NCBI GenBank assembly: GCA_036405515.1
Contig: DASWXM010000037.1
Coordinates: 1-6,167, forward strand
Origin: JASLCR01 sp036405515
GTDB taxonomy: Bacteria > Patescibacteriota > Saccharimonadia > Saccharimonadales > Saccharimonadaceae
DNA: 6,167 bases
Direction of reading: 5' to 3'
The notes beneath the pieces were generated by a model. It did not search any database. It saw only the letters and a list, made by a program, of their open reading frames with translations, and was not told where the DNA came from. Below are positions 3,834 to 6,167 of this stretch, piece by piece. Numbering within the stretch: the stretch's first letter is position 1; each line of letters begins with the position of its first letter. The position numbers and the translations under genes were made by a program.

Positions 3834-4613
3834 ATGCAAATCCTTCTTCATTCATCTAAGACCATGCGTATTCCCGAGCAGCGGCGAGAGCCCCTTGGTA
3901 CACCGCAGTTGATTTCACGGGCGAGTATCCTTGCCGATATCTGGAAACACGCATTGCCAAAAGAAATAGAGTCTCTCATGAAAATCTCGGCCAAAAAAGC
4001 CGCCGAAGTAAGCGAAGTTTACCAGAAATGGTTGGCCGACCCAGGGCTGCAGGTCCCTGCTATCGACGTGTTTGTCGGAGATATCTACAGCGGCCTCCAG
4101 GTGCAAACATGGTCCGATGAGGATCGTCAGTATGCTCACAAGCACCTGCTCATCTTGTCCGGCCTCTACGGTGCCCTACGCGCCTGTGACGGTGCGCTGC
4201 CCTATCGCCTCGAGATGGCATACAAGCTGCCGTACGGGCAAAATCTCTACAAATTCTGGGATGACGCGATTGCCTCGCTGCTCCCAGCAGATACTGAATA
4301 CATCATGAATCTCTCAGCGGTGGAGTACACCAAAGCCGTCCTTCCCTACACCGACCTGCCAGTGATCACACCAAAATTTCTCACTATCAGTCCAAAGACC
4401 AGCGAACCGACCTTCGTCACCGTCCATGCCAAAATCGCCCGCGGCGCTTTCGCTCGCTGGCTTATTCGCTCGCGAATCCATAGTCCAGCTGAGATTTCAG
4501 CATTTAGTGACTTGGGTTATCGCTACTATGAGCCGCTAAGCACCCCTGTGGAGCCAGTATTTGTATGTAAAGATTTCGGTGGAATAGGGCTTAGCGTCCG
4601 ATTGACCAAGTAG
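3834..4613 (+). CDS. yaaA: YaaA/DUF328 family protein (peroxide stress response)
   Basis: The 259-residue product aligns by eye over its full length with E. coli YaaA (257 residues), which lowers free intracellular iron and limits DNA damage during hydrogen peroxide stress. Visible family blocks are MQILLHSSKTM (1-11), LMKISAKKA (49-57), FVGDIYSGLQ (80-89), LLILSGLYGALRACDGALPYRLEM (105-128), LYKFWDD (138-144), NLSAVEYTKAV (159-169) and HAKIARGAFARWLI (198-211). In this family the conserved arginine- and lysine-rich part contributes to DNA binding. The open frame extends to 3603 but that part is antisense to DUF4342; ATG 3834 gives the usual N-terminus. No Shine-Dalgarno is visible, and TACTAT five bases upstream suggests a leaderless mRNA. 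It converges on the surface protein gene with a 12-bp gap and no visible terminator. Confidence 0.93.
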   Translation: MQILLHSSKTMRIPEQRREPLGTPQLISRASILADIWKHALPKEIESLMKISAKKAAEVSEVYQKWLADPGLQVPAIDVFVGDIYSGLQVQTWSDEDRQYAHKHLLILSGLYGALRACDGALPYRLEMAYKLPYGQNLYKFWDDAIASLLPADTEYIMNLSAVEYTKAVLPYTDLPVITPKFLTISPKTSEPTFVTVHAKIARGAFARWLIRSRIHSPAEISAFSDLGYRYYEPLSTPVEPVFVCKDFGGIGLSVRLTK

Positions 4614-4625
4614 TCTGGAATATTA

Positions 4626-6167
4626 TTAGAACATTTCCTCTTCGTCTTTTTTGTGCTTTCGTTTCCACCCAACTAGGAATACAATTCCACTGCCGATCAC
4701 GGCAGCGACACACAAGACAGCCGCAATGAGGTAGCTATCGCTCGCGTCATCGTTATTGGATTTATCTCTACTATTTTGAGTGTTGTTGTCTGGGTTATCC
4801 GTGCCGTCTCCGTCCGCTAAACTAGAGTCTTTGTCGTTGTTTTGAGATGATTTTTCGCTGTTTTTTGAGGTATTTGTGGAGTCGTCTGTACCGCCCTTCT
4901 CTATTGGTTGGATAGGTGTAGGGTCTATTGATTCTCCTCCATCTGTATCGCCCCCGTCTGGTGGTTGAGGATTGCTTGAATCATCATTGCTACGTACTGT
5001 AATGGCGCGACGCACTGTTTCCATCGCTTCTTTATCGTTCCGTTGCATGTAAAGAGTAGCAATGTAGGTGCCAGCGTCCAGCGCCGGGCTGATAGTCCCC
5101 TTCTCTATCACCCATCGATTATTACTTTGGACCACAGCGTTGTATAGCTTACCTTCCAGCGCTACTTGCACCTGTGTATCAGACGTATCAACAGTGCCTG
5201 ATATGCGTGGTGATGAGTCATCGGTGACGATCCTGGTAAATGTTCCGCGCGGAGCTGCTGTATCGATTGTTAGCTCATCAGTGGTGGAATCTGAGCCCTC
5301 CAGGCTACCATCAACTAGGGTGAGCTGTACATCGTATACCCCATCTGTTAATGGTTCTATAGTATCGGCCGGTAAGGTCCATGTACCATCTCTGTTGTTG
5401 GTTGCTCGGTAGACATCATCGACTATCTTTACATCAACGGTGGCATCCTGACGACTCACCGTGCCGTTAAGTTCTGGTCTAGTGTTGGCAGTAATTTTTG
5501 CGTCGACTGTTGCTGATATTTGTCCTGGACTATTGATCTTTAGTTCTTCGTTAGTGGTGTCACTGGCGCTGTTACCTGCAGCGTCAGTGGAGACTGCGCG
5601 CACATCGTATGTTCCATATTCGAGCCGGAGACTTGTCTTTGTAAGATCTAGTTCCCAGCTACTACCAGCCAGTACCAGTGGAGTACCAACGATGTTTGAT
5701 TGATACGTGTGTGAGCCGACAGTAACACGTAGCATATTGGTGTCATCCTCGTCGAATGTCCCGGTGAGCGTCGGCTGCCTGTTAGTTACTGTTTGACTAT
5801 CGACTGTTGGACGCGCGGGGGCTGTCGTGTCAAATGTTCGCTCAAATACATTAGAGGCTGTATTGAGGTTACCGGCATCATCGGCTACGCGGTTTGCAAG
5901 CACCTGCACACTGACGGTGCCGTCAGAGGTTGGCTGTATAGTTATGGCGTATTGCTCGTCAGAACGCTTTTGTATATCGGTGATTGTCCCACGTGTGACG
6001 GATATATCGCTTGTAGCGAGAGTTTCAATTTTTTCGGTACTATCCGCGATTACATCAAAACTATTCTTTGTCGGTGTTGTCACGCCACTCAAAGTAATTT
6101 GTGGTCGTGTCGCATCGTAGATGGATTCGGCAATATTGCTATCTGGGTTTTCATTTCCAGCATCGTC
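4626..6167 (-). CDS. Surface protein with bacterial Ig-like repeats and C-terminal membrane anchor (5' end outside window)
   Basis: The frame is open to the right edge, so 513 residues are seen and the N-terminus is missing; TTG 6092 is not the start. Residues 1-26 are the end of one Ig-like unit (DDAGNENPDSN). Residues 27-116 form a Big_12-like unit with SDISVTRGTITDI and a second DDAGNLNTASN, then FDTTAP. Three further units of about 90 residues follow (117-212, 213-302, 303-391), each with an R(Q)P.L.GT-like strand and a 'GTYDVRAV'-like strand. A Ser/Asp/Asn/Gly-rich spacer (392-478) leads to a membrane segment (479-500, LIAAVLCVAAVIGSGIVFLV) and the tail WKRKHKKDEEEMF. No LPxTG-type sortase motif precedes the membrane segment, so it is probably held as a membrane-anchored stalk. 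Role inferred: adhesion or host contact. Confidence 0.88.
   Translation of the reverse strand, partial: DDAGNENPDSNIAESIYDATRPQITLSGVTTPTKNSFDVIADSTEKIETLATSDISVTRGTITDIQKRSDEQYAITIQPTSDGTVSVQVLANRVADDAGNLNTASNVFERTFDTTAPARPTVDSQTVTNRQPTLTGTFDEDDTNMLRVTVGSHTYQSNIVGTPLVLAGSSWELDLTKTSLRLEYGTYDVRAVSTDAAGNSASDTTNEELKINSPGQISATVDAKITANTRPELNGTVSRQDATVDVKIVDDVYRATNNRDGTWTLPADTIEPLTDGVYDVQLTLVDGSLEGSDSTTDELTIDTAAPRGTFTRIVTDDSSPRISGTVDTSDTQVQVALEGKLYNAVVQSNNRWVIEKGTISPALDAGTYIATLYMQRNDKEAMETVRRAITVRSNDDSSNPQPPDGGDTDGGESIDPTPIQPIEKGGTDDSTNTSKNSEKSSQNNDKDSSLADGDGTDNPDNNTQNSRDKSNNDDASDSYLIAAVLCVAAVIGSGIVFLVGWKRKHKKDEEEMF

Noticed and set aside
5068..6120. Several plus-strand open frames opposite the surface protein gene
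   Set aside because: They are antisense shadows of a long repetitive gene, rich in Ser/Val/Pro, with no RBS or domain.

Overview
The window most likely comes from a Saccharibacteria (TM7, Patescibacteria/CPR) genome or a close relative. This is inferred from gene content and style: tightly packed genes with few or no intergenic bases, a short MetK, a DUF4342 protein, a YaaA protein, a large Ig-like surface protein with a C-terminal membrane anchor, and a fragment resembling the end of an FtsQ-type protein. No ribosomal RNA or marker gene confirms the placement. Every stop codon assigned here is TAG or TAA, and ordinary genes read in the standard code.

Left part (1-1202): the last 30 codons of an FtsQ-like cell-division gene (+), a terminator-like hairpin, then about 700 bp of AT-rich DNA without a credible gene, then a small single-pass membrane protein (+) that probably starts at 843. 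That gene meets metK (-) tail to tail; the two stop codons share the tetranucleotide CTAA.

Middle (1199-2440): metK (-) is preceded by a textbook SAM-I (S-box) riboswitch. Its expression platform appears to build the Shine-Dalgarno sequence into the 3' arm of a hairpin followed by six T, so SAM would repress metK by termination, by blocked initiation, or both. The metK promoter and the promoter of the next gene diverge and overlap in their -35 elements.

Foreign-looking segment (about 2410-3580): two self-contained promoter-gene-terminator cassettes on the + strand. The first encodes an XRE-type HTH protein with a C-terminal CxxC/CxxC zinc ribbon. The second is clearly GC-rich, uses a full AGGAGGTG ribosome binding site, and encodes a Gam-like (phage nuclease-inhibitor type) protein interrupted by an in-frame TAG at codon 54. 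The pair resembles actinobacterial phage 'moron' cassettes, which would fit an epibiont of Actinobacteria, but the origin is inference.

Right part (3572-6167): a DUF4342 gene (-) and a yaaA gene (+) diverge with only 13 bp between start codons, no Shine-Dalgarno for either, and overlapping -10 elements, so both are probably leaderless and mutually exclusive at the promoter. yaaA converges with only 12 bp on a surface protein gene (-), which runs off the right edge of the window without its 5' end.
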